Assembly: GCA_036351115.1 (NCBI GenBank)
Contig: JAZBOL010000084.1
Location: 1 to 64,000, forward strand
Length of the DNA stretch: 64,000 nt
Origin: Marinihelvus sp036351115
GTDB lineage: Bacteria; Pseudomonadota; Gammaproteobacteria; Xanthomonadales; SZUA-36
Direction: 5' to 3'
The notes under the pieces: model-generated
What the model was told of the DNA's origin: nothing
Databases searched by the model: none
Seen by the model: the letters and a program-made list of their open reading frames with translations, nothing else
Made by a program: the position numbers and the translations under genes
Shown here: piece by piece, positions 52,509 through 60,739 of the stretch
Numbering within the stretch: the first letter of the stretch is position 1
Layout: the number at the start of each line of letters is the position of its first letter

Positions 52509-53776
52509 TGGCCGCGGAAACCGACGCCACGGGCCCGGCCAGGACCTACCTGGTGGGCGGCGCCGTCCGCGATGAGTTGCTGGGCCTCGACGTCGTCGAA
52601 CGCGACTGGGTGGTCACCGGCGCCACGCCGGACGATCTCCTGTCACGCGGTTACCGCCAGGTGGGTGCGTCCTTCCCCGTATTCCTGCATCCGGATACCG
52701 GCGAGGAGTACGCCCTGGCCAGGACCGAGCGCAAGCAGGGGCGCGGCTACCACGGCTTCACCGTCGCCTTCGACCCCCACATCACCATCGAGCAGGACCT
52801 CGAACGCCGGGACCTGACCATCAACGCCATGGCCCGCGATCCGGAGGGCGGGCTGGTGGACCCCTTCGGCGGCCGCGAGGACCTCGATAAGCGCATTTTG
52901 CGTCACGTGTCGCCTGCGTTCAGCGAGGACCCGCTCCGCGTCCTGCGGGTGGCGCGCTTCGCGGCGCGTTTCCACGACCTGGGCTTCCGGATTCACCCGG
53001 ACACGCTGGAACTCATGCGGCACATCGCCGCTGTCGGCGAGCTGGACCACCTGGTGCCGGAGCGCGCCTGGACCGAGATTCGACGCGCCATGGGCAGCAA
53101 ACGTCCCTCCGTGTTCGTCCAGGTGCTGCGCGACTGCGACGCGTTGAGCCACCTGCTGCCCGAGGTCGACTGCCTCTTCGGCATCCCCCAGCCAGAGCGC
53201 TACCACCCGGAGGTGGACACGGGGGTTCACCTCATGATGGCGCTGGACCAGGCCGCGAAGCTCAGCGACGACGAGGATGTCCGCGTCGCGGTGCTGTTCC
53301 ACGACCTTGGCAAGGGCGTGACGCCCGCGGACCAGCTGCCCTCGCACCGCGGGCACGAGGAGACCGGGCTGCCCCTGGTGGAGGCGGTCTGTGCGCGCTA
53401 CCGGGTGCCGAACCACACTCGGCGCCTGGCGCTCCAGGTCTGCGCCCACCACCTCGACTGTCACCGCTTGCTGGCGGCCCGTCCAAAGACCGTGTTCCGG
53501 CTGCTGGAGCGGCTCGATGCCCTGCGCCAGCCCGATATCGAGCCCTTCCTGGCGGCTTGTGAAGCCGATTACCTCGGCCGCAAGGGCCTCGACCAGCGCC
53601 CCTATCCGCAGGCGGAACGCCTTCGCGCCGCCCTGGCCGCCGCGCTGGCAGTCCGCGCCACGGACCTGCGGCAGCGCCCCGAGGGTCGCGTGCTCGAAGG
53701 CAAGGCGCTCGGGGAAGCGCTACGGCGCGCGCGTATCGAGGCGATCGGCGAGCTGGCCGTCGACCCAGGCGAGTAG
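52508..53776 (+). CDS. cca: Multifunctional CCA-adding enzyme (tRNA nucleotidyltransferase)
   Basis: A 422-residue enzyme that builds and repairs the 3' CCA of tRNAs. The class II nucleotidyltransferase head has YLVGGAVRDELLGL and VERDWVVTGA, then RRDLTINAMARDPEGG and SEDPLRVLRVARFAARF. A C-terminal HD domain (VLFHDLGKGVTP and HRGHEETGLPL) indicates added phosphohydrolase activity, as in E. coli. ATG overlaps the previous stop by one base. The 3' end overlaps the convergent VanZ-like gene by 57 bases. Confidence 0.97.
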   Translation: MAAETDATGPARTYLVGGAVRDELLGLDVVERDWVVTGATPDDLLSRGYRQVGASFPVFLHPDTGEEYALARTERKQGRGYHGFTVAFDPHITIEQDLERRDLTINAMARDPEGGLVDPFGGREDLDKRILRHVSPAFSEDPLRVLRVARFAARFHDLGFRIHPDTLELMRHIAAVGELDHLVPERAWTEIRRAMGSKRPSVFVQVLRDCDALSHLLPEVDCLFGIPQPERYHPEVDTGVHLMMALDQAAKLSDDEDVRVAVLFHDLGKGVTPADQLPSHRGHEETGLPLVEAVCARYRVPNHTRRLALQVCAHHLDCHRLLAARPKTVFRLLERLDALRQPDIEPFLAACEADYLGRKGLDQRPYPQAERLRAALAAALAVRATDLRQRPEGRVLEGKALGEALRRARIEAIGELAVDPGE

Positions 53777-54136
53777 GCCACTCAGCGGCGTCTGCAGGAC
53801 CGCGAGCGCCAGCAGCACGCCGACCGTATTGGCCGCCGCGTCCCAGCGATCGAGCGTCCGGTAGCCGGTCAGGGACTGGGCGCCTTCCATGAGCAAGCCG
53901 AGCAGCAACAGGCCCAGGGCCCAGGCGAGCCGGCGCCGTGGTTGCACCATCCCCCACCAGCCCATGAGCGCGCCGTAGGCCAGCACGTGGTAGATCTTGT
54001 CGATGCCGGGCGCGCCGGCCGGTCCGGGAACGGTCAGCAGCGAGGCCGCCACCACGGCGGCAATGAGCAGCATCCCCAGCGCCAGCCATACAGGCCGGTA
54101 GCGCAGGGTCCGCGCCGGGGTGTCAGAGCCGGTCAA
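53720..54136 (-). CDS. VanZ-like membrane protein
   Basis: A 138-residue protein with about four predicted helices (near 17-37, 48-64, 70-88 and 97-118). It shows the VanZ-family pattern KIYHVLAYGALMGWW, LLLLGLLMEGAQSL and RTLDRWDAAANTVGVLLAL, with the conserved Asp/Asn pair. Family members have varied or unknown roles; only a few affect glycopeptide resistance. Its start lies 14 bases inside the 3' end of the upstream methyltransferase gene, and its end overlaps cca by 57 bases. Confidence 0.85.
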   Translation of the reverse strand: MTGSDTPARTLRYRPVWLALGMLLIAAVVAASLLTVPGPAGAPGIDKIYHVLAYGALMGWWGMVQPRRRLAWALGLLLLGLLMEGAQSLTGYRTLDRWDAAANTVGVLLALAVLQTPLSGLLAWVDGQLADRLDTRAP

Positions 54137-55376
54137 GCCAGCTCCCGGCGTCGAAACCGGCCAGGGGAAGTGGACCCCCGCGGGTCAGGCCCATGACCTG
54201 GAATTTCTCCCCCATGGCGCCGGGGAGGGTCAGCTGCTTGATTTCGTGGCTGAGGGCCTGCCGGGCGCGCTGGGCTCCGGGCGTCTGCCCTGCCGCGTCG
54301 GCCATGAGCGCCGCGAGCACCGGCTCCAGTCCACAGCCGATGAGAAAGTGGCTCTGCGGTGCGTAGCCGCTGACCTCGAGTCCGCACTGGTCGGCGGCTT
54401 CCGCGAGCGCGGTGAAGTCGACGAAGGCGGACAGGTCCTGCAGGCCGGGCCAGACGAAGGGGTCGAAGTGTGCGCGGTGACGCATCTGGCAAACGAGCGT
54501 GCCGTCCCGGCGCGCCGGTTGGTAGTACTCGGCTCGCGGATAACCGTAGTCGATGAACAGGGCCAGGCCTGCTTCGAGGCCGTCGGTGACGGACGCCAGC
54601 CAGGCCGGCAGGGTCAGGCAGACCTCGCTGCGATAGCCGTTCGGCAGGGCCCGGGGCAGCCGTTCCTGGAGCGACTGCATCCGGTCGGCGAGGGCTTGCG
54701 GGGCGGGGCGGTCCGTCCACGCCGGCGGTGAAGGTTCCCGGTCCTGCCCAAAGGTGACCCCCAGCTGGCGGGGTCCGTCCTCCGCGATTTCGAAGCGCTC
54801 CACCGCCAGGGCGTCGATCACCTCGTTGGCGATGAGGACGCCGCGCCAGCCCGCGCTGCTGTCCGGCGGCGCATCCAGCCAGGACACCCGCTCGGCCAGC
54901 CCGCCCAAGGCGCGCCCCGGGCCCGACACGGAACGGGATTCCAGGGTCCGGGCCTGCTCCGCCCGCAGGTCGGCACTGCGCTCGAGGATGCGGTAGCGCT
55001 CCGGTTGGATTCCAAGCTGCGCCAGGGTCGTGAGCAGGTCGGCCGCCAGGCGGCCGGATCCGGCGCCGATTTCGAGGATGTCCCAGGGGCCGCCGAGGGC
55101 GTCGCCCACCGCGGCGACCTGCCTCGCCAGGCACTGGGCGAAGACGCTGCCGAGTTCCGGCGCCGTGATGAAGTCCCCGTGTTCTCCGAGCTTGGGCAAC
55201 CCCGCGCTGTAGTAGCCGAGGCCCGGTTCGTACAGGGCCATCTCCATGTAGTCCGCGAAGGACAGGAAGCCTTCGGCCTGCTCCCGGTCATGCATGCGGT
55301 GCACGAGTGTCCGGCTCATGTCCTTGAGCGATTCGGGTGGTTCGGGCAGGATGAGCCGGGGTTCGGGACGGTGCAT
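54123..55376 (-). CDS. MidA/NDUFAF7-like SAM-dependent methyltransferase
   Basis: A 417-residue protein of the DUF185 family: FADYMEMALYEPGLGYYSAG, GDFITAPELGSVFAQCLARQ, the SAM-binding ILEIGAGSGRLAADLL, and VLIANEVIDALAVERFE. Human NDUFAF7 methylates an Arg of complex I during assembly; the bacterial substrate is not established. ATG 55376 gives a typical N-terminus (MHRPEPRLILPEP); the frame is open another 156 bases with low-complexity sequence. It diverges from the pteridine reductase with only 28 bases between start codons. Confidence 0.9.
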   Translation of the reverse strand: MHRPEPRLILPEPPESLKDMSRTLVHRMHDREQAEGFLSFADYMEMALYEPGLGYYSAGLPKLGEHGDFITAPELGSVFAQCLARQVAAVGDALGGPWDILEIGAGSGRLAADLLTTLAQLGIQPERYRILERSADLRAEQARTLESRSVSGPGRALGGLAERVSWLDAPPDSSAGWRGVLIANEVIDALAVERFEIAEDGPRQLGVTFGQDREPSPPAWTDRPAPQALADRMQSLQERLPRALPNGYRSEVCLTLPAWLASVTDGLEAGLALFIDYGYPRAEYYQPARRDGTLVCQMRHRAHFDPFVWPGLQDLSAFVDFTALAEAADQCGLEVSGYAPQSHFLIGCGLEPVLAALMADAAGQTPGAQRARQALSHEIKQLTLPGAMGEKFQVMGLTRGGPLPLAGFDAGSWLDRL

Positions 55377-55404
55377 CGGGACAGTGTCCGTGAGCGACGA
55401 GGCA

Positions 55405-56205
55405 ATGACAAGAATGGCGGGGGCAGGAACGACGGAGGCGGGAACGGCGGGAACGGCGGGGACAGGCCCGGCGGATCCATCGCGCCAGTGGGCGCTGGTC
55501 ACGGGCGGCGCCCGCCGCCTGGGCGCGGCCATCGCCGAGCATCTTCACGGGCGCGGCCTGAACGTCATGATCCACTGCCTCGGCAGCCTCGAAGCGGCGG
55601 GCATCCTCGCCGAGCGCCTCGTGGCCCGGCGTCCGGCGAGCGCCGTGGTCCTGCAGGCCGACCTGGGGCAGGCCGGCGCATCCGAAGCCCTCGCCGAACA
55701 GGTCCGCACGGTGGCGCCCCATCTCGCGCTGCTGGTGAACAATGCCTCCCGCTTCTATCCCACGCCGTTCGGCGCCGTGGACGGCGAGTGCTGGAAGGAC
55801 CTCATGGGCAGCAATGTGCGCGGCGCGTTCTTCCTGAGCCAGGCCCTGGCGTCCTCGCTGGCCGGCGGGGCCATCGTCAACATCGTGGACATCTACGCGC
55901 GGCGGCCCCTGCCCGGGTACCCGGTTTACAGCATGGCCAAGGCGACCCTCGAGATGATGACCCGGAGCCTGGCGGTGGAACTGGCCCCCGACATCCGCGT
56001 GAACGGTGTCGCGCCCGGCGCCATTCTCTGGCCCGAGGGCGACCAGGCGGTGGACAAGCAGGAAGCCGTGCTATCGCGGGTGGCGTTACGGCGGTTGGGA
56101 ACGCCGGAAGACATTGCGGGGGCCGTGGCCTTCCTGGGCCTCGATGCGCCCTACGTCACGGGCCAGATCCTGGCCGTGGACGGCGGCCGCAGCCTCAACG
56201 TCTGA
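55405..56205 (+). CDS. Pteridine/dihydrofolate reductase-like SDR (FolM-like)
   Basis: A 266-residue short-chain dehydrogenase. The Rossmann motif TGGARRLGAAIAEHLHGRG has the Arg-rich TGxxxRxG form of pteridine reductases. Catalytic elements are LLVNNASRFYPTPFG, YPVYSMAKATLEMM (Tyr-x3-Lys) and RVNGVAPGAILWPEG. These enzymes reduce dihydropteridines, and neighbouring folB and folK support a folate role. The start is uncertain: ATG 55405 or 55414, or an upstream GTG. The first 20 or so residues are a Gly/Thr/Ala repeat outside the fold. Confidence 0.88.
   Translation: MTRMAGAGTTEAGTAGTAGTGPADPSRQWALVTGGARRLGAAIAEHLHGRGLNVMIHCLGSLEAAGILAERLVARRPASAVVLQADLGQAGASEALAEQVRTVAPHLALLVNNASRFYPTPFGAVDGECWKDLMGSNVRGAFFLSQALASSLAGGAIVNIVDIYARRPLPGYPVYSMAKATLEMMTRSLAVELAPDIRVNGVAPGAILWPEGDQAVDKQEAVLSRVALRRLGTPEDIAGAVAFLGLDAPYVTGQILAVDGGRSLNV
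55440..55466 (+). repeat. 9-base tandem repeat in the leader of the FolM-like gene
   Basis: GGGAACGGC occurs twice in tandem (55440-55448, 55449-55457) followed by a drifted GGGGACAGG copy. It encodes part of a Gly-Thr-Ala repeat at the protein N-terminus. Confidence 0.7.
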
Positions 56206-56215
56206 AGTCCTTGAC

Positions 56216-56728
56216 TCAGGACCTGGCCGGGAGGGGCTGGAAATCCTCGCCGAGTCGGACCAGGGTGCTTTCGTCCAGCTTCGCCGCGGTGCGGATGGCC
56301 GCGAAGGTACGCCCGTCGCCGGGGCAGGGACGATCCGGCGCCAGGTCCGCCAGGGGGCGCAGCACGTGCGCGAAATGAAAAATCTCCGGGCGGGGCAGCG
56401 GCAGGTCTTTCTCGTCCTGCACCCGGTCGCCGTACAGCAGGATGTCCACGTCGAGCACGCGGTCGGAAAACTTCGGCACGTTCCGTTCGCGCCCGTGCTC
56501 GTCTTCCAGCCGCCTCAGCCAGTCCCGGAGCGCCCGGGGCGAGAGATCCGTCCGAACCGAGGCCACACCGTTGATGAAGTCGGCGCCGTCGAAGCCCACG
56601 GCCTGGCTCCGGTACAGCGGCGACAGCCGGAAGTCGTCGAAGGCGTCCTTCAGCCGTTCGATGGCGATGGCGATGTGCCGCTCGGGCGACACGTTGCTGC
56701 CGAGCCCCAGGAAGGCGACGTCGCTCAC
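56216..56728 (-). CDS. folK: 6-hydroxymethyl-7,8-dihydropterin pyrophosphokinase (FolK)
   Basis: A 170-residue enzyme that transfers pyrophosphate to 6-hydroxymethyl-dihydropterin in folate synthesis. Motifs: FLGLGSNVSPERHI near the start and the catalytic segment SDRVLDVDILLYGD, followed by LPLPRPEIFHFAHVLRPL. GTG 56726-56728 overlaps the folB stop as GTGA. Third gene of tsaD-folB-folK. It converges on the FolM-like gene with a 10-base gap. Confidence 0.96.
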   Translation of the reverse strand: MSDVAFLGLGSNVSPERHIAIAIERLKDAFDDFRLSPLYRSQAVGFDGADFINGVASVRTDLSPRALRDWLRRLEDEHGRERNVPKFSDRVLDVDILLYGDRVQDEKDLPLPRPEIFHFAHVLRPLADLAPDRPCPGDGRTFAAIRTAAKLDESTLVRLGEDFQPLPARS

Positions 56729-57087
56729 GGTTTGCCCGGTCCACGCTCGATGATGACGCCGACCGCGCTGGAGCCACGGACCGCGCCGGGCTTGCTCAGC
56801 TTCAGTCGCAGCCAGTGCACCGGGAATTCGTCGAGCACGATGCGGGCGCAATGGTCCGCCAGGGCTTCCACCAGCTGAAACTCGCTGGCCTCCACGAAGG
56901 CGATCAGGCGCTTCGAGACGGCCTTGTAGTCCAGGGTGTGGGCGATGTCGTCGGATTCCGCCGCCGCCGCGATGTCGAAGGCCATCTCGAGATCCAGGCT
57001 CACGGTCTGCGTGATTTCGCGCTCCCAGTCGTAAACGCCGATGACGGTCTGGATGCGCAAATCCTCGATGAATACCCGGTCTCTCAT
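56725..57087 (-). CDS. folB: Dihydroneopterin aldolase (FolB)
   Basis: A 120-residue enzyme that converts dihydroneopterin to 6-hydroxymethyl-dihydropterin, the step before FolK. Conserved parts: VFIEDLRIQTVIGVYDWERE, TLDYKAVSKRLIAFVE and LRLKLSKPGAVRGSSAVGV. Length matches the family. Start and stop both overlap neighbours by four bases (tsaD upstream, folK downstream), so folB and folK are translationally coupled. Confidence 0.96.
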   Translation of the reverse strand: MRDRVFIEDLRIQTVIGVYDWEREITQTVSLDLEMAFDIAAAAESDDIAHTLDYKAVSKRLIAFVEASEFQLVEALADHCARIVLDEFPVHWLRLKLSKPGAVRGSSAVGVIIERGPGKP

Positions 57088-58157
57088 GGTGCATGCTCCG
57101 CTGACGGGGGTCGCAGCTGGTCCAGGGGCCACCGCGCCCGCGCCTCGATGGCCGGGCCCGTTTCCTCGCCGGCCATCAACCGCTGACAGCCGGCGAAGGC
57201 GATCATGGCGCCGTTGTCCGTGCAGAATTCGACCCGGGGGTAGGCGACGGACCAGCCCTGGCGCTTCGATTCCTGCCGCAGTCGTTCCCGGAGCGCCCGG
57301 TTGGCGCCGACGCCGCCGGCCACGACCAGCTGTCCGGCTCGCGTTTCCTGCATGGCCCGGCGGCACTTGATGGCCAGCGTATCGACGACGGCGAGCTGAA
57401 AACCGGCCGCGATGTCGGCTTTGAGCGTCTCCGTGGCGCCAGCGTCTGAACCGTCTCCTTCCGCACCCCTGGCGTCTTCCGCGTGTGCCCGGAACAGGTT
57501 GCGGGTATGGGTCTTCAGGCCACTGAAGCTGAAATCCAGGCCTGGCCGGTCGACCATGGGCCGCGGAAAGGAGAAACGTTTCGCGTCCCCGGTCTCGGCC
57601 AGGCGGGCCAGGGCCGGGCCGCCGGGGTAGCCCAGGCCCAGCAGCTTGGCGGTCTTGTCGAAGGCCTCGCCGGCGGCGTCGTCGAGGGTTTCTCCCAGGA
57701 GGCGGTAGTCGCCGATGGCGCGCACCTCGACGAGCAGGGTGTGGCCGCCGGACACGAGCAGGGCGACGAAGGGAAAGCGGGGCGGGTCCGGCTCGAGCAT
57801 GGGCGCCAGCAGGTGGCCCTCCATGTGGTGCACCGCGATGGCCGGTTTGCCCAGGGCCAGGGCCAGGGCGCGGCCCGTGGAGGCCCCGACGAGCAGGGCG
57901 CCGATCAGGCCGGGGCCCGCGGTGTAGGCCACCGCGTCGATGTCTGCGCGGTCCAGGCGAGCGTCCGCGAGGCATTCCCTGACCAGGGGCAGCAGCTTGC
58001 GCACATGGTCCCGCGACGCAATCTCGGGCACCACCCCGCCATACTCGGCGTGAACGTCGATCTGGCTGTGCAGCACGTGCGCCCGCAGGCCGGCCTCGCT
58101 GTCGAACAGCGCCACGCCGGTTTCGTCGCAGGAGGTCTCGATGCCAAGCACTCGCAT
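57084..58157 (-). CDS. tsaD: tRNA N6-adenosine threonylcarbamoyltransferase (TsaD)
   Basis: A 357-residue ASKHA-fold subunit that installs threonylcarbamoyl on A37 of ANN-decoding tRNAs. Motifs are VLGIETSCDETGVAL, VPEIASRDHVRKLLPL, the metal-binding HHMEGHLLAPM, and FVALLVSGGHTLLVEV. ATG overlaps nothing upstream and diverges from the transferase at 58268. First gene of tsaD-folB-folK; the order with rpsU-dnaG-rpoD close by, but divergent, is common in gammaproteobacteria. Confidence 0.97.
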   Translation of the reverse strand: MRVLGIETSCDETGVALFDSEAGLRAHVLHSQIDVHAEYGGVVPEIASRDHVRKLLPLVRECLADARLDRADIDAVAYTAGPGLIGALLVGASTGRALALALGKPAIAVHHMEGHLLAPMLEPDPPRFPFVALLVSGGHTLLVEVRAIGDYRLLGETLDDAAGEAFDKTAKLLGLGYPGGPALARLAETGDAKRFSFPRPMVDRPGLDFSFSGLKTHTRNLFRAHAEDARGAEGDGSDAGATETLKADIAAGFQLAVVDTLAIKCRRAMQETRAGQLVVAGGVGANRALRERLRQESKRQGWSVAYPRVEFCTDNGAMIAFAGCQRLMAGEETGPAIEARARWPLDQLRPPSAEHAP

Positions 58158-58267
58158 GGGGTACCCCGGGTCGCAAAAGCGCCATGTTACCCGACCGGAC
58201 CTCGCCGGGGGTGGTCGGGTACACTGGCGCCCTTTTCAGACCATTCAACACCGGGGAGCAGGCGTAC

Positions 58268-59872
58268 GTGTCAGCACGAAAGGGGACGGCGGGAATCGTG
58301 GCGTCCGGCCACCAGGCGACCTCTGCGGCGGGACGGCAGGTGCTGGAGGCGGGTGGCAACGCCTTCGACGCGGTACTGGGCGCCCTGGGCGCCTCCATGG
58401 TCTGCGAGCCCCTGCTCACGAGCCTGGCCGGCGGGGGTTTCCTGCTTGCCAGGCCCGCCAACCGGCCGGTCGAAGTCTTCGATTTCTTTGTGCAAACCCC
58501 GTCGAAGAAGCGCCCGGAAGCAGAACTCGACTTTCATCCCGTGGTGGCGGACTTCGGCACGGCAACGCAGGAGTTTCACGTGGGTCTCGGCGCCGCAGCG
58601 GTGCCGGGAACCGCGGCCGGCCTGCTCGACATCCACGCGGCCCTCGGCGCCTTGCCCCTGGGCGAAGTGCTCGCACCCGCGATCCAGCTGGCGCGCGACG
58701 GCGTGGAGGTGACGCCCTACCAGGCGTACATCTCCACGGTGCTGAAATCCATCGTGGCCCTGTCGCCGGAGGCCACGGCACTGGTGGCGCCGGAACCGCT
58801 TTGTGCCGAATCCGGAACCGCGCGGCCCGCGGTCGCCGGCGAGACCATCCGCAACCCGGAGCTGGCCGATGCGTTCGAGGCGCTGGTGCGCGAGGGCAAG
58901 TCCTGGTTCTATGCCGGCGGCCCGGCCCGGCGCCTGGTTGCCGACTGCCGGGAGCGGGGCGGGCAGCTGAGCCTCGATGATCTCGCCGGCTACGAGGTGC
59001 TGCGGCGGCGCCCGGTACACACGCGCGCCTTCGGCGCAGAATTCTGGTTCAACCCGCCGCCGTCTCCCGGGGGCAGCCTCGTGGCCTTCGCCCTGGCCCT
59101 CCTCGAACCCCTGCCCCTGCGCAGCGCCGCCTGGGACGCGCCGGAAGCCCGGCTCGCGGTCGTCCGGGCCATGGAGGCGGCCAACCGTCTGCGGTCCGAC
59201 ACGGTCATGGACCGGCTGGACGAGGCACTGGCCGCAGAGTTGCTGGGAGAGGACAGGGTGGCTGCCTGGCGGGGCGATGCGCTGTCGAAGGACCTGTTCA
59301 GCCGCGGCACCACGCACCTGAGCGTCGCCGACGAATATGGCAACCTGGCCAGCCTGACCAGTTCCAACGGCGAGGGCTGCGGCTACGTCATTCCCGGCAC
59401 GGGCATCATGATGAACAACATGCTGGGCGAAGAGGACCTGAATCCGGACGGCTTCCATCGCTGGACGCCGGGGACGCGGTTGGCGTCCATGATGTGCCCG
59501 ACCCTGGCGCGCCTGGCCCACGGCGGAGAGGTCGCCCTGGGCACCGGCGGGTCGAATCGAATCCGTGGCGCGGTGCTGCAGGTGCTGCTGAACCTCTGCG
59601 CCTTCGGGCTGCCCCTGAGGCGGGCGGTCGAATCGCCCCGCCTGCACCTCGAGGGCGGCCAGCTGAGCGTGGAGGCGGGTTTGCCGGAACCGGCCCTGGC
59701 GCGTCTCGAGGCGCAGGTTGCGGCCCAGGGCTGGCCGCCGATCGAGCACTGGCCGGAGCCGAGTCTCTTTTTCGGCGGCGTACACGCGGTCGAACGCCTG
59801 GCGAACGGTGGCTTTCGTGGGGCGGGCGATTTCCGCCGTGGGGGCGCTGTCGCAGAAGCTTTGCGTGCGTGA
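58268..59872 (+). CDS. Gamma-glutamyltransferase-family protein without signal peptide
   Basis: A 534-residue Ntn-hydrolase of the GGT family. The N-terminus (GIVASGHQATSAAGRQVLEAGGNAFDA) starts directly in the conserved fold. The autoprocessing Thr lies in SRGTTHLSVADEYGN near residue 345, followed by SSNGEGCGYVIPGTGIMMNN and a Gly-rich loop ALGTGGSNRIRG. The family cleaves gamma-glutamyl bonds such as glutathione. The start is GTG 58268 with GGGGAG upstream. No signal peptide is visible, so it may be cytoplasmic, or the true start may differ. It sits between tsaD and rpsU, an unusual place. Confidence 0.88.
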   Translation: MSARKGTAGIVASGHQATSAAGRQVLEAGGNAFDAVLGALGASMVCEPLLTSLAGGGFLLARPANRPVEVFDFFVQTPSKKRPEAELDFHPVVADFGTATQEFHVGLGAAAVPGTAAGLLDIHAALGALPLGEVLAPAIQLARDGVEVTPYQAYISTVLKSIVALSPEATALVAPEPLCAESGTARPAVAGETIRNPELADAFEALVREGKSWFYAGGPARRLVADCRERGGQLSLDDLAGYEVLRRRPVHTRAFGAEFWFNPPPSPGGSLVAFALALLEPLPLRSAAWDAPEARLAVVRAMEAANRLRSDTVMDRLDEALAAELLGEDRVAAWRGDALSKDLFSRGTTHLSVADEYGNLASLTSSNGEGCGYVIPGTGIMMNNMLGEEDLNPDGFHRWTPGTRLASMMCPTLARLAHGGEVALGTGGSNRIRGAVLQVLLNLCAFGLPLRRAVESPRLHLEGGQLSVEAGLPEPALARLEAQVAAQGWPPIEHWPEPSLFFGGVHAVERLANGGFRGAGDFRRGGAVAEALRA

Positions 59873-59890
59873 TGCTTTCCGGGGTACAAT
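59861..59890 (+). promoter_or_regulatory. Candidate promoter of the rpsU-yqeY-dnaG-rpoD operon
   Basis: TTGCGT (59861-59866) and TACAAT (59885-59890) are 18 bases apart. The -10 matches consensus at 5 of 6 positions; the -35 at 3 of 6. It ends about 70 bases before rpsU and overlaps the last codons of the preceding gene. The leader contains a GCCGT-AAAAAA-ACGGC inverted repeat. Confidence 0.5.
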
Positions 59891-59960
59891 AGGCGGCTAC
59901 GCCGTAAAAAAACGGCAGACCTAAGCTGTTGAGATTACTGAATCAAATACCGGAGTTGAG

Positions 59961-60176
59961 ATGCCCAGCGTAAAAGTTCGCGAAAACGAGCCGTTCGAGT
60001 ATGCCCTGCGCCGCTTCAAGCGTTCCTGCGAGAAGGCCGGTGTGCTGGCGGAAACCCGCCGCCGGGAATACTACGAGAAGCCGACCCAGGAGCGTAAGCG
60101 GAAGGCCGCCGCCGCCGTGAAGCGCAACCTGCGCCGCCTGGCTCGTGAAGCCAATCGCCGTCAGCGTATGTACTGA
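59961..60176 (+). CDS. rpsU: 30S ribosomal protein S21 (RpsU)
   Basis: A 71-residue ribosomal protein, the same length as E. coli S21. It reads MPSVKVRENEPFEYALRRFK at the start, and the Arg/Lys-rich C-terminus ends in NRRQRMY. S21 helps initiation on natural mRNAs. GGAGTTG sits before the ATG. First gene of the macromolecular-synthesis operon linking translation, DNA priming and transcription. Confidence 0.98.
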   Translation: MPSVKVRENEPFEYALRRFKRSCEKAGVLAETRRREYYEKPTQERKRKAAAAVKRNLRRLAREANRRQRMY

Positions 60177-60249
60177 TCGCAGGAATTCCCCGGGAACGGT
60201 CCCGGCGCTCTCTGTCCAGCATGCAGCCGACCCGAAACCCGGAATCCAG

Positions 60250-60270
60250 CGCCCGCGCTCGCGGGCGTTC
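60250..60270 (+). terminator. Attenuator-like hairpin between rpsU and yqeY-dnaG
   Basis: CGCCCGC-GCTC-GCGGGCG gives a 7-8 base-pair GC stem followed by TTCGTG. With no long T-run it is probably a partial terminator. E. coli has a partial terminator in the corresponding place between rpsU and dnaG, which lowers primase expression relative to S21. Confidence 0.55.
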
Positions 60271-60291
60271 GTGTGAGAAAGTGACGTTCCA

Positions 60292-60738
60292 GTGACGCTC
60301 AAGACGCAAATTCAGGATGACGTGAAAGACGCCATGCGCGCCCGTGACAAGGAGCGCATCGGAGCTCTTCGTCTGCTCTCCGCCGCGATCAAGCAGATCG
60401 AGGTGGACACGCGCGAGGATCTCGACGACGCCGGCGTGCTCGCGGTGCTCGACAAGATGTCCAAGCAGCGCCGCGAGTCCCTGGAACAGTACGAAAAGGC
60501 CGGTCGCGAAGACCTGGCCAACCAGGAACGCTTCGAACTCGAAGTGATCGCCAACTACCTGCCCGAACCGCTTTCTGACGCCGAGATCGCTGCCCTGGTC
60601 GACCAGGCCATCGCCGACACCGGCGCCAGCGGCATGCAGGACATGGGCAAGGTCATGGGCCAGCTCAAGCCCCAGGTACAGGGCCGGGCCGACATGAAAG
60701 CCCTCTCCGGGCTGGTGCGGGAACGTCTGAACGCCTGA
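60292..60738 (+). CDS. yqeY: GatB/YqeY domain protein
   Basis: A 148-residue all-helical protein of the YqeY family, related to the tail of GatB, the amidotransferase that makes Gln-tRNA. It starts MTLKTQIQDDVKDAMRARDK; later segments are IGALRLLSAAIKQIEVD, LEVIANYLPEPLSDAE and MGKVMGQLKPQVQGRADM. The precise role is not established. Start GTG 60292. It ends two bases before dnaG, so the two are coupled. Confidence 0.93.
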   Translation: MTLKTQIQDDVKDAMRARDKERIGALRLLSAAIKQIEVDTREDLDDAGVLAVLDKMSKQRRESLEQYEKAGREDLANQERFELEVIANYLPEPLSDAEIAALVDQAIADTGASGMQDMGKVMGQLKPQVQGRADMKALSGLVRERLNA

Positions 60739-60739
60739 G

